Shown here piece by piece: positions 45,225 through 53,763 of a stretch of 64,000 bases of DNA (positions are counted from its first letter, which is position 1; each line of letters starts with the position of its first letter). This DNA comes from Fodinicurvata fenggangensis DSM 21160 (GTDB lineage: Bacteria > Pseudomonadota > Alphaproteobacteria > Kiloniellales > DSM-21159). The position numbers and the translations under genes were made by a program. The stretch covers positions 62,001 to 126,000 of the forward strand of contig NZ_JMLV01000005.1 of NCBI RefSeq assembly GCF_000686045.1. Direction: 5' to 3'. Under the pieces are notes generated by a model. It saw nothing but the letters and a program-made list of their open reading frames with translations, made no database searches and was not told where the DNA came from.

Positions 45225-46915
45225 CCAAGAAACGCAAGACTGCTCCGGGCATTCATACGCCGGGTGACGATGAACTGCTGTTCCTGCCCCTGGGGGGAAC
45301 GGGTGAGATCGGTATGAACATGAACCTCTATGGGCATGCCGGACAGTGGCTGATGATCGACCTGGGCGTGGCTTTCGGCGAGCATGACTTGCCGGGCATC
45401 GAAGTGGTCATGCCCGATCCGGACTTCATCGTCGAGCGGGCGAACAGCCTGGCCGGCCTGGTGCTGACCCATGCGCACGAGGATCATATCGGTGCGGTCA
45501 GCTATCTCTGGCCGCAACTGCGCTGCCCCGTCTATGCCACCCCCTTCACGGCGGCCTTGCTGCGCCGGAAGTTCGCCGACGACAAGGCGACGGACGTACC
45601 GGAGATCATCGAGGTGCCGCTGTCCGGGCAGTTCCGGGTGGGCCCCTTCGAGATCGAGCTGGTGACCCTGACGCACTCCATCCCCGAGCCCAACGCCGTG
45701 ATCCTGCGCTCGTCCTGCGGCACTGTCCTGCACACGGGCGATTGGAAGCTGGACCCCGATCCCCTGGTCGGGGACAACTACGACAAGCAGCGCCTGGTTG
45801 CGCTTGCCGATGAGAACGTCCAGGCCATGATCTGCGATTCCACGAACGCCATGGTCGAGGGCGATTCCGGATCGGAACTGGATGTGCGTGCCGCGCTGGA
45901 GCGCGAGCTTGCCGGACTCAAGGGCCGGGTGGCCGTTGCCTGTTTCGCGAGCAATGTGGCCCGGCTGGAGACGGTCATGCATGTGGCTGAAACCCATGGG
46001 CGTCGCGTGGCCCTGGTGGGACGCTCGATGCACCGGATCATCGCTTCGGCCCGCGAGGCCGGCTATCTGCAGAACATGCCGGCGCTGATCGATGTGCGGG
46101 ATATCGATTACCTGCCCCGTGAAGAGGTGTTGCTGCTCTGCACAGGCTCTCAGGGGGAGCCGCGGGCGGCCCTCTGGCGCATCGCGAACGGGGACCATCA
46201 GGATGTGGAACTGCAGGAAGGGGACAGCGTGGTCTTCTCGTCACGGGTTATTCCGGGCAATGAGAAATCCATCCTGGCACTCTACAACCTGCTTTCGGAC
46301 CGGGGGATCAACCTGATCACGGCCGATGTGAAGCGGGATATCCATGTCTCCGGCCATCCCTGTCGCGACGAGCTTTCGCAGATGTACCAGTGGGTGCGTC
46401 CCCGTGTGGCGGTTCCTGTTCATGGTGAACCGCGCCACCTGGCGGCCCATGCCGCCCTGGCGCGCGATTGCCAGGTGCCGGAAATCATAGACACGCGAAA
46501 TGGCGCGATGGTGCGCCTGGTCCCGGGACCTGCGGAGGTGATCGACCATGTCCACAGTGGCCGCCTGGTCGTGGATGGTACGGTGCTGCGTGAGTTGGAG
46601 AGTCCCGTCCTGCGCATGCGCAAGCGCATGGTCTTCAATGGCTCGGCGGTGCTGACTCTTGTGGTGGACGATACGGGGGACCTGGCTGCCGATCCGGTGC
46701 TTTCGGCCAGTGGTCTGTTCGACATGGATAAGGAACCGCAGATCGAGGAGGATGTCCTGGATGCCGTAGAGGATGCGTTACATCGTCTCAGTCGTCAGGA
46801 TCGAGGCGACGATGATGCCGTTGGCGAGGCGGCGCGTGTGGCTGCACGGCGCGCCTTGACACGGATTCTGGGCAAGAAACCGATCATCGAGGTCCAGGTC
46901 ATCCGCCTGGACTGA
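45221..46915 (+). CDS. rnj: Ribonuclease J
   Basis: The 564-residue metallo-beta-lactamase/beta-CASP ribonuclease has the zinc motif LTHAHEDHIGA (H84, H86, D88, H89), LHTGDWKLDPDP and the beta-CASP motif A, VSGHPCRDELSQMYQWVRP with the later VHGEPRHLAAHAAL. RNase J degrades and matures RNA with 5'-exo and endo activity; alphaproteobacteria use it beside RNase E. The GTG start overlaps coaX. The C-terminal domain of about 110 residues is present, so the protein is complete. Confidence 0.95.
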   Translation: MTKKRKTAPGIHTPGDDELLFLPLGGTGEIGMNMNLYGHAGQWLMIDLGVAFGEHDLPGIEVVMPDPDFIVERANSLAGLVLTHAHEDHIGAVSYLWPQLRCPVYATPFTAALLRRKFADDKATDVPEIIEVPLSGQFRVGPFEIELVTLTHSIPEPNAVILRSSCGTVLHTGDWKLDPDPLVGDNYDKQRLVALADENVQAMICDSTNAMVEGDSGSELDVRAALERELAGLKGRVAVACFASNVARLETVMHVAETHGRRVALVGRSMHRIIASAREAGYLQNMPALIDVRDIDYLPREEVLLLCTGSQGEPRAALWRIANGDHQDVELQEGDSVVFSSRVIPGNEKSILALYNLLSDRGINLITADVKRDIHVSGHPCRDELSQMYQWVRPRVAVPVHGEPRHLAAHAALARDCQVPEIIDTRNGAMVRLVPGPAEVIDHVHSGRLVVDGTVLRELESPVLRMRKRMVFNGSAVLTLVVDDTGDLAADPVLSASGLFDMDKEPQIEEDVLDAVEDALHRLSRQDRGDDDAVGEAARVAARRALTRILGKKPIIEVQVIRLD

Positions 46916-46975
46916 TCCGGTGGAATGGGTTTTCCTCAGGCAAGGGCAAGGGACGAAGCAGAAGGACGAACTGGC

Positions 46976-47380
46976 ATGATCGGGCGTTTGAACCATGTGG
47001 CCATTGCGGTGCCGGATCTGGAAGCCGCCGCGGCAAGCTATCGCGATACCCTGGGTGCCCAGGTGTCGAAACCGTTGGACCAGCCCGATCATGGCGTAAC
47101 CGTGGTTTTCGTCGAGCTGCCCAACACCAAGATCGAGTTGCTGCGCCCGCTGGGCGAGGACTCGCCCATTGCCAACTTCCTGCAGAAATCGCCTGCGGGC
47201 GGCATCCATCATATCTGTTACGAGGTGGATGATATCCATGACGCACGCGACCGACTGGTCTCGCAGGGTGCACGTGTCCTGGGGGATGGCGAACCGAAGA
47301 CCGGCGCCCATGGAAAACCGGTCCTGTTCCTGCACCCCAAGGATTTCTTCGGAACCCTGATCGAACTGGAGCAGGTCTGA
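46976..47380 (+). CDS. mce: Methylmalonyl-CoA epimerase
   Basis: The 134-residue glyoxalase/VOC-fold enzyme interconverts (2R)- and (2S)-methylmalonyl-CoA in propionyl-CoA metabolism. Metal ligands are the His in MIGRLNHVAIAV (H7), the His in GGIHHICYEVDD and the Glu in LIELEQV. The GVTVVFVELPNTKIELL block is typical. ATG 46976 gives the usual length; an upstream in-frame start at 46925 would add 17 residues without support. It lies about 60 bases after rnj. Confidence 0.95.
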   Translation: MIGRLNHVAIAVPDLEAAAASYRDTLGAQVSKPLDQPDHGVTVVFVELPNTKIELLRPLGEDSPIANFLQKSPAGGIHHICYEVDDIHDARDRLVSQGARVLGDGEPKTGAHGKPVLFLHPKDFFGTLIELEQV

Positions 47381-47447
47381 CAGGAATGACTTCGATGCAG
47401 TGTCTTTGCGATGACGGCCGGACCGTCCAGGGTGAGGTGATCGGGCG

Positions 47448-47702
47448 ATGAACTGGTTTACCGGCTTGATGGTCTATATCGTCGTCTGGTGGCTGGTCAT
47501 CTTCACCGTCCTGCCATGGGGGGTGAGGCGCAATGAGAACCCGGAGCCGGGCCATGAGGCAGGCGCGCCGGAAAACCCCATGCTGGGACGCAAGGCGCTT
47601 GTCACGACTGTCATCAGCGCGGTCATCTGGCTGATCATTTATTTCGTGATCGAAGCCGATATCATCTCCTTCCGCGACCTGGCGCCCGACATCTACTCTT
47701 GA
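47448..47702 (+). CDS. DUF1467 family small membrane protein
   Basis: The 84-residue protein has two membrane helices (LMVYIVVWWLVIFTVLPWGV and ALVTTVISAVIWLIIYFVI) joined by a polar loop with RRNENPEPGHEAGAPENP. DUF1467 is an alphaproteobacterial family of unknown role that very often follows mce, as here. The gene is at the end of the nuo-derived transcription unit. Confidence 0.92.
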   Translation: MNWFTGLMVYIVVWWLVIFTVLPWGVRRNENPEPGHEAGAPENPMLGRKALVTTVISAVIWLIIYFVIEADIISFRDLAPDIYS

Positions 47703-47803
47703 GGGACCGGGCAATCGGCCGGACTCCTGAGTCCCGATGGCCGGATTTTCATAACGGATCGAGACAAGACTTCGGGCAAAATCTCTGAACTGCTGGAAGG
47801 CTC

Positions 47804-48934
47804 ATGCACCTCGACGAACTCAAAACTCCCAACCTGCTGCTGAATGAGGGCGTCCTGCGCCGCAATTGCGAGCGCATGTCCCAGCGTATGAAGCGGGCGG
47901 GCCTTGCGCTGCGCCCGCACATGAAAACCGCCAAATCGAGTGATGTGGCCGGTTACGCAACAGCAGGCCATACAGGCGCAATCACGGTCTCGACACTGGA
48001 TGAGGCAAGGTATTTCTCGCAGGCCGGTATCCGCGATATTCTCTATGCCGTCAGCATGATCCCGGCGCGTTCCGAAGAGGTCATGGCACTGCAGGCCAGT
48101 GGCACAGGGATGCTGCTTGTGGCCGACAGTATCGAGGCGGTCGCCGGATTGGCTGAACAGGCACTGAGCCTAGAGACGCGCTTCCAGTTCCTGATCGAGA
48201 TTGACAGCGGCGGGGGCCGCGCAGGCCTGCTGCCGGATGCGCCTGAACTCCTGAACGTGGCCCGCGCGATTCACGAGGCACCGGAACTTGAGCTGAAGGG
48301 TGTGATGACCCATGCCGGGCATGCCTATGAGGTCCAGGGATTCAGCAGACTGCGTGAGGTCGCGGAGCAGGAACGCTCGGCACTTGTGGATGCGGCGCAG
48401 AGGCTTCGTGAAGCGGGCCTGCCCTGTGACATTGTCAGTGCTGGCTCCACGCCCACTGCTGTCGCGGCCGAGAGGCTGGATGGGCTCACCGAAATGCGTC
48501 CAGGCGTTTATGTTTTCAATGACCTTGATCAGTTGGGGATCGGTAGCTGTCAGTGGGAGGACCTGGCATTGTCCGTCCTATGCAGCGTGATCGGACATAA
48601 CCGCCATACCGGAGCGCTGCTGGTTGATGCGGGTGGATTGGCGTTGTCGAAGGACGTCAGTGCAAAGCGCTTTCTTGACGATGTTGGTTACGGCTGGGTT
48701 TCCGGCCTGAATGGCAAGCTTCTTGAGGGCCTGTTTGTCGAAACAGTGCATCAGGAGCATGGACTGCTGCGTCAGGCCGGAGGGGATTTGGATTTCACAC
48801 GATTTCCGATCGGCACGAAGCTCAGGATCTGGCCAAATCACGCCTGCATGACCGCGGCGGCTTATCAGGGCTATACGGTGCACGATTCAGAGGGAACAGT
48901 CATCGGTCAGTGGCAGAGAACCAACGGCTGGTAA
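47804..48934 (+). CDS. DSD1-family PLP enzyme (D-threonine aldolase / D-serine dehydratase-like)
   Basis: The 376-residue protein has the alanine-racemase-like barrel. The PLP lysine is K41 in LRPHMKTAKS, and the C-terminal metal site is H-x-C in WPNHACMTAAAY, as in zinc-dependent D-serine dehydratases and metal-dependent D-threonine aldolases. Motif EIDSGGGRAGL and THAGHAYE also fit the family. It acts on a D-hydroxy amino acid, but dehydratase and aldolase cannot be told apart by eye. It is transcribed alone; 101 bases separate it from DUF1467. Confidence 0.88.
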   Translation: MHLDELKTPNLLLNEGVLRRNCERMSQRMKRAGLALRPHMKTAKSSDVAGYATAGHTGAITVSTLDEARYFSQAGIRDILYAVSMIPARSEEVMALQASGTGMLLVADSIEAVAGLAEQALSLETRFQFLIEIDSGGGRAGLLPDAPELLNVARAIHEAPELELKGVMTHAGHAYEVQGFSRLREVAEQERSALVDAAQRLREAGLPCDIVSAGSTPTAVAAERLDGLTEMRPGVYVFNDLDQLGIGSCQWEDLALSVLCSVIGHNRHTGALLVDAGGLALSKDVSAKRFLDDVGYGWVSGLNGKLLEGLFVETVHQEHGLLRQAGGDLDFTRFPIGTKLRIWPNHACMTAAAYQGYTVHDSEGTVIGQWQRTNGW

Positions 48935-48996
48935 AGCGCCTGAACAGCGTCCCTTGCAGAAGAGAAGATGCCTGGCCTAATTCGGGAGCTGTTCGT

Positions 48997-49033
48997 GACA
49001 AAAACAAAGGCAGGTTCGCTTTCGCGACCTGCC
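48997..49033 (-). terminator. Intrinsic terminator of the candidate small RNA
   Basis: GGCAGGT/ACCTGCC stem (49009-49033) with an inner CG-rich part, followed on the - strand by TTTGTTTTTGT (complement of 48998-49008). No protein gene on the - strand ends just before it, which is the main reason to suspect an RNA gene here. Confidence 0.75.
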
Positions 49034-49185
49034 TGAAAGGATGCGGGCTTTAAGCCTCTTGGATCCTTTTCTCTTGCCCGTTTTCTTCTAGGGGAAAATC
49101 GGGCGGCGTTCCTCCGCAGACTTGGTATCCACGCACCCTTGCGTGGACGATCGTGAAAGTAAGGGAAAGAAATCGCGGAGTCATC
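48997..49185 (-). ncRNA. Candidate structured small RNA, unclassified
   Basis: The - strand shows a chain of helices. CTCCGC/GCGGAG (49175-49180 with 49112-49117) encloses the perfect hairpin CCACGC/GCGTGG (about 49129-49147). GCCCG...CGGGC (49076-49104, with five more pairs) and AAAGGAT/ATCCTTT (49036-49069) follow, then an intrinsic terminator (49009-49033) with TTTGTTTTTGT. TTGACT (complement of 49216-49221) and CATAAA (complement of 49191-49196), spaced 19 bases, could be the promoter. No long reading frame fits. It matches no RNA family I know well. The AAAGGAT helix followed by TTCTCTT on the + strand could also serve as terminator for the DSD1 gene, so the call is tentative. Confidence 0.5.
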
Positions 49186-49218
49186 ACAATTTTATGCTGC
49201 GCTGCAGTATGGAGCAGT

Positions 49219-49256
49219 CAAAAAAGAACGGCCCGCTTGCTGTGCGCGGGCCGTTC
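49219..49256 (-). terminator. Intrinsic terminator of the NCS2 permease gene
   Basis: GAACGGCCCGC (49246-49256 complement) and GCGGGCCGTTC form a perfect 11-bp stem with a 9-base loop, followed by TTTTTT on the - strand, 21 bases after the permease stop codon. The T-run merges into a TTGACT that could be the -35 box of the candidate RNA. Confidence 0.92.
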
Positions 49257-49277
49257 ATCTTGTAATGTTATCCCTGT

Positions 49278-50567
49278 TTACAGGAAGGCAAACTTGATCG
49301 CGAAAAGTATGGCGATCAGGTAGACCGCAATCGGGCACTGCGCCGGACGGCCGGAAAGCAGCTTTATGACCGCATAGGAAATGAATCCTATCCCGATGCC
49401 ATCCGCAATGGAATAGGTGAAGGGCATGGCGATTGCCGTGATCACCGCCGGCGTCGCTTCCGTGACATCCGACCAGTCCAGTTCGGCAATGCCGCGCGCC
49501 ATGATGCAGGCCACATAGAGCAGGGCCGGGGCCGTGGCGTAGGAGGGGATGGTATTGGCCAGCGGCGAGATGAAGAGGCACAGCAGGAACAGTGCGGCCA
49601 CCACGACGGCCGTCAGCCCGGTGCGCCCGCCCTGCTGGATACCCGCAGCGCTCTCGATGTAGCAGGTGGTGGTTGAGGTGCCGAGCAGGGAGCCCGCGAC
49701 CGAGGCCGAGGAGTCCGACAGAAGGGCTTGCCGCAGGCGCGGCAGACGGCCGTTCTCGTCCAGCAAGCCACCGCGGTGGGCGACACCTACCAGGGTGCCC
49801 GCCGTATCGAAGAGGTCAACCAGCAGGAAGGTGAAGACGATGCTCACGAGGCCAATCTGCAGGGCGCCGCCGATATCCAGCTGCAGGAACGTGGGTGCCG
49901 GATTGGGCGGCAGGTCGATGAAACCCTTGAACTCGGAAATGCCCAGGCTGACGCCGATGGCCGTGACCAGCAGGATGCCGATGATGACCGACCCGGGAAT
50001 GCGGTGGACGTCCAGGGCGACCATCACGAAGAAACCGAAGAGGGCCAGGATGGCCGGCCAGGCCGTGAGGTCCCCGAGCGTTATCAAGGTTGCCTCGCTG
50101 TCCACGACGATGCCGGATTCTTTCATGGCGATGATGGCCAGGAACAGGCCGATGCCGGCCGAGATCGCCATCTTCAGGCTGCGTGGAATGGCATTGATGA
50201 TCCATTCACGCACCGGCAGCAGGGAGAGAATCAGGAAGAGGACACCCGACAGGAAGACGGCCCCCAGGGCGACCTGCCATTCGTAGCCCATGCCCAGCAC
50301 GACGCCATAGGTGAAATAGGCGTTCAGTCCCATGCCCGGTGCCAGTGCAATGGGATAGTTGGCGTAGAGCCCCATAACCAGCGTGCCTATGGCCGCCGCC
50401 ACGCATGTGGCCACGAAGACGGCACCGAAATCCATCCCCGTTTCCGAAAGGATCGCCGGATTGACGAAGGTGATGTAGGCCATGGTCAGGAAGGTGGTGA
50501 AGCCGGCCAGGACTTCGGTACGCACCGTCGTGCCATGCTCGGCCAGCTTGAAATAGGATTGCAGCAT
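49278..50567 (-). CDS. NCS2-family purine permease (AzgA/PbuG-type)
   Basis: The start at ATG 50565-50567 follows AAGGGGGC and gives 429 residues. The N-terminus LAEHGTTVRTEVLAGFTTFLTMAYITFVNP is characteristic of the AzgA-like branch that imports adenine, guanine or hypoxanthine with protons. Fourteen membrane segments are predicted by eye. Signature regions are APGMGLNAYFTYGVV, the substrate-site glutamate/aspartate region FLLVDLFDTAGTLVG, and GTSTTTCYIESAAGI. It is monocistronic with a strong terminator. No purine riboswitch was found in the 142-base leader. Confidence 0.93.
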   Translation of the reverse strand: MLQSYFKLAEHGTTVRTEVLAGFTTFLTMAYITFVNPAILSETGMDFGAVFVATCVAAAIGTLVMGLYANYPIALAPGMGLNAYFTYGVVLGMGYEWQVALGAVFLSGVLFLILSLLPVREWIINAIPRSLKMAISAGIGLFLAIIAMKESGIVVDSEATLITLGDLTAWPAILALFGFFVMVALDVHRIPGSVIIGILLVTAIGVSLGISEFKGFIDLPPNPAPTFLQLDIGGALQIGLVSIVFTFLLVDLFDTAGTLVGVAHRGGLLDENGRLPRLRQALLSDSSASVAGSLLGTSTTTCYIESAAGIQQGGRTGLTAVVVAALFLLCLFISPLANTIPSYATAPALLYVACIMARGIAELDWSDVTEATPAVITAIAMPFTYSIADGIGIGFISYAVIKLLSGRPAQCPIAVYLIAILFAIKFAFL

Positions 50568-50709
50568 CTTGCCCCCTTTTTGCATGCCTTCCGCCCTTGT
50601 CCGACATGGCGGCAGGCGCTTCCAGTTTTTGACGCCAGGAAAGTATTTTCCCCCTTTTCGCCAGCGTCTTTTCCTTTGCCGAAAAACGCGCCTAAGCTAT
50701 CCTTTTCCC

Positions 50710-51114
50710 ATGGTGAAAGGCTACAGCTTATTTCTTGTTGCGGCTTTCTTGGCACTTCCCCTTTCTGTGGCAGCGGAAAGCGTAAAAGTCACGATTTCCG
50801 CTGCGGACTGTCAACTGTTACAGCCCTATACGCCGGAAAGCGGACAGGATCCGGCTTACAAGCCCGGTGTGGATGTGGAGGGAAATGCCGTTGCACCGGC
50901 CGACCTTGGTGGTGGCAGCCAATTCGAGCTGCCGGAGTCGTTCACCTTTCCCCTCGAGGTCACCCCCTTTCCGGACAGCGCCTTTTCCTCCTCGGCGATC
51001 CGACTGGGTGAGGTCCGAGTGGACGAGGATGGGACTGCCTATTGGAATGGCGACCCCCTGACAGACAGGGATCGCCAGTTGGTGGCGAAGGAATGCCTGG
51101 AAAATTCAAAGTAA
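50710..51114 (+). CDS. Small periplasmic protein of unknown function
   Basis: The 134-residue protein has a clear signal peptide, GYSLFLVAAFLALPLSVAAE, with cleavage after A-A. The mature part has two cysteines (ADCQLL and AKECLEN) near its ends, and in between an acidic beta-rich domain with PDSAFSSSAIRLGEVRVDED. No family was recognised. It is divergent from the NCS2 permease. ATG 50710 has no good Shine-Dalgarno, so expression may be low. Confidence 0.72.
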   Translation: MVKGYSLFLVAAFLALPLSVAAESVKVTISAADCQLLQPYTPESGQDPAYKPGVDVEGNAVAPADLGGGSQFELPESFTFPLEVTPFPDSAFSSSAIRLGEVRVDEDGTAYWNGDPLTDRDRQLVAKECLENSK

Positions 51115-51216
51115 GCAGAGAAAACGACCTGCCAATTCAAATTTTTGGTGCATTTCCCGCTGTGAGGGCTATTCTTTCTCAACCATAAGGTGGGGATTCA
51201 AGCTGGAGGGCGCGCG

Positions 51217-51771
51217 GTGGTGCTACAGGCAAGGGAAGTTGCGCTTATCGAGAAGGATTATCCGGACTTGTATCGGCTGTACGCCTATTGGCGGAGCCTG
51301 GCGCCTGGAGGGCAGCTCCCGCTCAAGAAGGATCTGGACCCCCTTGAACTTCGCGAATGGCTGGATTGGCTTTTCCTGATCGAAGTCACGCGAAACGACC
51401 AAGGGGCATTGGATTTCAACTTTCGACTTGTCGGCGAGAGTATCAACGCGATCCATCACACGCGTTTGAAGGGCAAGCGCCCGCAGGACCTGAATCCACC
51501 CCAGTTCGGGCGCATGCTGTATCGTCATTACTGCGAGACTGTCGAACGCGGCGAAGTGCTGGTCCACTGGGTCGCCGGTTGGGAGAAAAGCAAGGCCCCG
51601 GAGTATTACCGGATTCTCCTGCCGCTTGGCGGCGAAGACGGAAAGATCGGCTATCTGTTGGCCGCCGACCATCACCCGCCCAGCCTTCGGCAGATTTCGG
51701 AACGATATTTCCGTGAAGCCGAACGGACGTCGCAGGATTCGGCCAAGCTCCTTGAGTTTCGCTGTCATTAG
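51217..51771 (+). CDS. PAS-fold protein of the PAS_5 type
   Basis: GTG 51217 stands six bases behind GGAGGG and gives 184 residues. The protein matches the pattern of the alphaproteobacterial PAS_5 group: LYRLYAYWRSLAPGGQLPLKKDLDP, LDWLFLIEV, then DFNFRLVGESINAI and LLPLGGEDGKIGYLLAAD. There is no attached output domain. Such proteins may bind a small ligand and act through partners, but no function is known. A run of eight G residues follows its stop codon (51773-51780). Confidence 0.78.
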   Translation: MVLQAREVALIEKDYPDLYRLYAYWRSLAPGGQLPLKKDLDPLELREWLDWLFLIEVTRNDQGALDFNFRLVGESINAIHHTRLKGKRPQDLNPPQFGRMLYRHYCETVERGEVLVHWVAGWEKSKAPEYYRILLPLGGEDGKIGYLLAADHHPPSLRQISERYFREAERTSQDSAKLLEFRCH

Positions 51772-51878
51772 AGGGGGGGGTCGCATAGGCGTTGGTGTCG
51801 AGGCGGCTTGTTAAGCGCGGTGGTGCTCCCATCTGATGACCCTGTAGTCATCATTAGACGAGCGCTGGCGGTTTCATC

Positions 51879-52838
51879 ATGACGTGGCTGTTTATTGTGG
51901 CGGGACTGGGGCTGCTGCTTCTGGGCGGGGAAATGCTGGTCCGCGGGGCCGTCGCAAGTGCCACGCGGTTGGGCATCTCCCCCTTGCTGGTCGGCCTGAC
52001 CCTGGTGGGTTTCGGCACCTCCACCCCGGAATTGCTGACCAGCATCAATGCGGCCCTCTCCGGTTCCCCTGGCATCGCGGTCGGCAATGTTGTCGGCTCG
52101 AACATTGCGAACATACTGCTGATCCTCGGACTTTCCGCTCTGCTTTCCCCCTTGCTGGTTGACCCTGCTGCGCTCAAGCGCGATGGAGCCATGTTGCTGG
52201 TTGTCAGCCTGGCGGCCTGCCTGTTGGTGCCGTCGGGCGAGGTGACCGCGGTGATGGGGGGCGGGATGGTGGCGACCCTGATGGCATATGTTGTCTGGTG
52301 CTACCTGCAGGAAAGCCGTAGCCAAGACGCTGGTGCACACATGCACAGGCACGAGGCAGAAGCCTTCGTGCCTGTGCATGCGTCACCGCTTTGGCGAAGC
52401 CTGACGATGGCGCTGATCGGCTTGGCCTGCACGTTGGCCGGTGCGAAGTTGCTTGTGTCCGGTGCCATCGAACTTGCCGCGGCTGCTGGTCTCTCGGAAA
52501 CACTGATCGGCCTCACCATTGTGGCGGTGGGCACGTCACTGCCGGAACTGGTGACCTCGGTCATGGCCGCCTTGCGCCGCCAGTCGGATGTGGCCTTCGG
52601 CAACATCGTGGGCTCCAACCTCTTCAACCTGCTGGGCATCCTGGGAGTGACCGCCCTGGTCGAGGATATCTCCATACCGCAGAAAATTCTGGACCGCGAC
52701 CTTTGGGTGATGCTGGGGGCGACCCTGCTGCTGCTCGTTGCCGCCTGGAGCGGCTGCCGGCTGTCGCGCCTGGAAGGCGGGATCTTCCTCGGCGGCTATC
52801 TGGTCTATATTGCCGTGCTTGTGACCGCCAGCGGATAG
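51879..52838 (+). CDS. CaCA-family Ca2+/Na+ antiporter
   Basis: The 319-residue inner-membrane exchanger has ten helices in two inverted halves. The alpha-repeats are TLVGFGTSTPELLTS with AVGNVVGSNIANILLILG, and TIVAVGTSLPELVTS with AFGNIVGSNLFNLLGILG; both conserved acidic residues are present. The family exchanges Ca2+ for Na+ or H+ (YrbG-like size). The cytosolic loop between halves is His-rich (HMHRHEAE) and encoded by a palindrome. The gene ends 2 bases from the convergent aldolase gene. Confidence 0.93.
   Translation: MTWLFIVAGLGLLLLGGEMLVRGAVASATRLGISPLLVGLTLVGFGTSTPELLTSINAALSGSPGIAVGNVVGSNIANILLILGLSALLSPLLVDPAALKRDGAMLLVVSLAACLLVPSGEVTAVMGGGMVATLMAYVVWCYLQESRSQDAGAHMHRHEAEAFVPVHASPLWRSLTMALIGLACTLAGAKLLVSGAIELAAAAGLSETLIGLTIVAVGTSLPELVTSVMAALRRQSDVAFGNIVGSNLFNLLGILGVTALVEDISIPQKILDRDLWVMLGATLLLLVAAWSGCRLSRLEGGIFLGGYLVYIAVLVTASG
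52341..52379. repeat. 39-base palindrome inside the antiporter gene
   Basis: ATGCACAGGCACGA (52341-52354) is the exact complement of TCGTGCCTGTGCAT (52366-52379), and the centre forms a further GGC/GCC stem with a 4-base loop. It codes for the His-rich loop between the two transporter halves without breaking the frame. Confidence 0.9.
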
Positions 52839-52840
52839 TC

Positions 52841-53623
52841 TCAGCGCTTCAGGTCGGGCAGACCTTCACGGTAATGGCGGCTCAGCGCGCTCGCATGACG
52901 GTGCAGAAGGCCGATATCCCCGCCCACGGCTACGAACAGGGCGCCTTCCTTGAGACACTGCCAGGCCATTTCCTGCTCGGGCGCCAGAATTCCCGGTGCC
53001 TTGCCAGCGGCCAGGATGCGGGCAAAGGCATGCGAAATGGCCTCACGAACCTCGGGGTGACCGGCATTGCCCAGATGGCCCAGGCTGGCCGAGAGGTCGG
53101 CGGGGCCAATAAAAACCCCCTCCACACCTTCAGTTGCGGCGATGGCGTCTATGTTGTCCAGGCCTTTCACGGTCTCCACCTGGACCAGCAGGCAAATTCC
53201 TTCATCGGCTGTGGTGGCATAGTCGGGAACGGTGCTGAAACGGGAAGCTCTGGCAAAGGCACTGCCCACGCCACGCTGTCCGTGGGGCGGATACTGGGTG
53301 GCGGCCACGAGTTCACGAGCCTGTTCGGCCGTTTCCACCATGGGGATCAGCAGGGTCTGTGCCCCGATATCCAGCATCTGCTTGATCAGATGCGTCTGGC
53401 CGATAGGCGGCCGTACGATCGGGTGCACCGGATAGGGCGCAAGCGCCTGCAACTGCTGAAGGATGGACCGGACATCATTGGGAGAGTGCTCCGCATCGAC
53501 CAAAAGCCAGTCGAATCCCGTACCGGCACAGACCTCAGCAGCATAGGAATCGGCCAGCGACATCCAGAGGCCGATCTGAGGCTGCTTTTGTCTCAGTGCC
53601 GTCTTGAACGAGTTATCCTGCAT
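52841..53623 (-). CDS. hpaI: HpcH/HpaI-family aldolase
   Basis: The 260-residue class II pyruvate aldolase has [22 protein letters not shown], the Asp/His site [11 protein letters not shown], arginine [17 protein letters not shown] with a metal-binding Glu, and [10 protein letters not shown] with the second metal ligand. The family cleaves 4-hydroxy-2-oxoheptanedioate or 2-keto-3-deoxy sugars acids to pyruvate and an aldehyde. No aromatic-degradation genes are near, so the physiological substrate is open and the symbol is by family only. It is convergent with the antiporter gene. Confidence 0.87.
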   Translation of the reverse strand: MQDNSFKTALRQKQPQIGLWMSLADSYAAEVCAGTGFDWLLVDAEHSPNDVRSILQQLQALAPYPVHPIVRPPIGQTHLIKQMLDIGAQTLLIPMVETAEQARELVAATQYPPHGQRGVGSAFARASRFSTVPDYATTADEGICLLVQVETVKGLDNIDAIAATEGVEGVFIGPADLSASLGHLGNAGHPEVREAISHAFARILAAGKAPGILAPEQEMAWQCLKEGALFVAVGGDIGLLHRHASALSRHYREGLPDLKR

Positions 53624-53763
53624 GTTAGTCCCTTGTAAATGCTAAGAAAAACACAGGTCAACGTGGTTGAGAACGCACCTGTCATCTGGAACCCTAACGC
53701 TGTGCATCCTGGCGCGATAGACCTAGTCGTTGTGTGCAATCCTCAAACCGGATGTAGCCTGTT

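Noticed and set aside
50568-50709. Purine riboswitch in the leader of the NCS2 permease
   Set aside because: None of the conserved loop sequences of the purine aptamer were found on the - strand.
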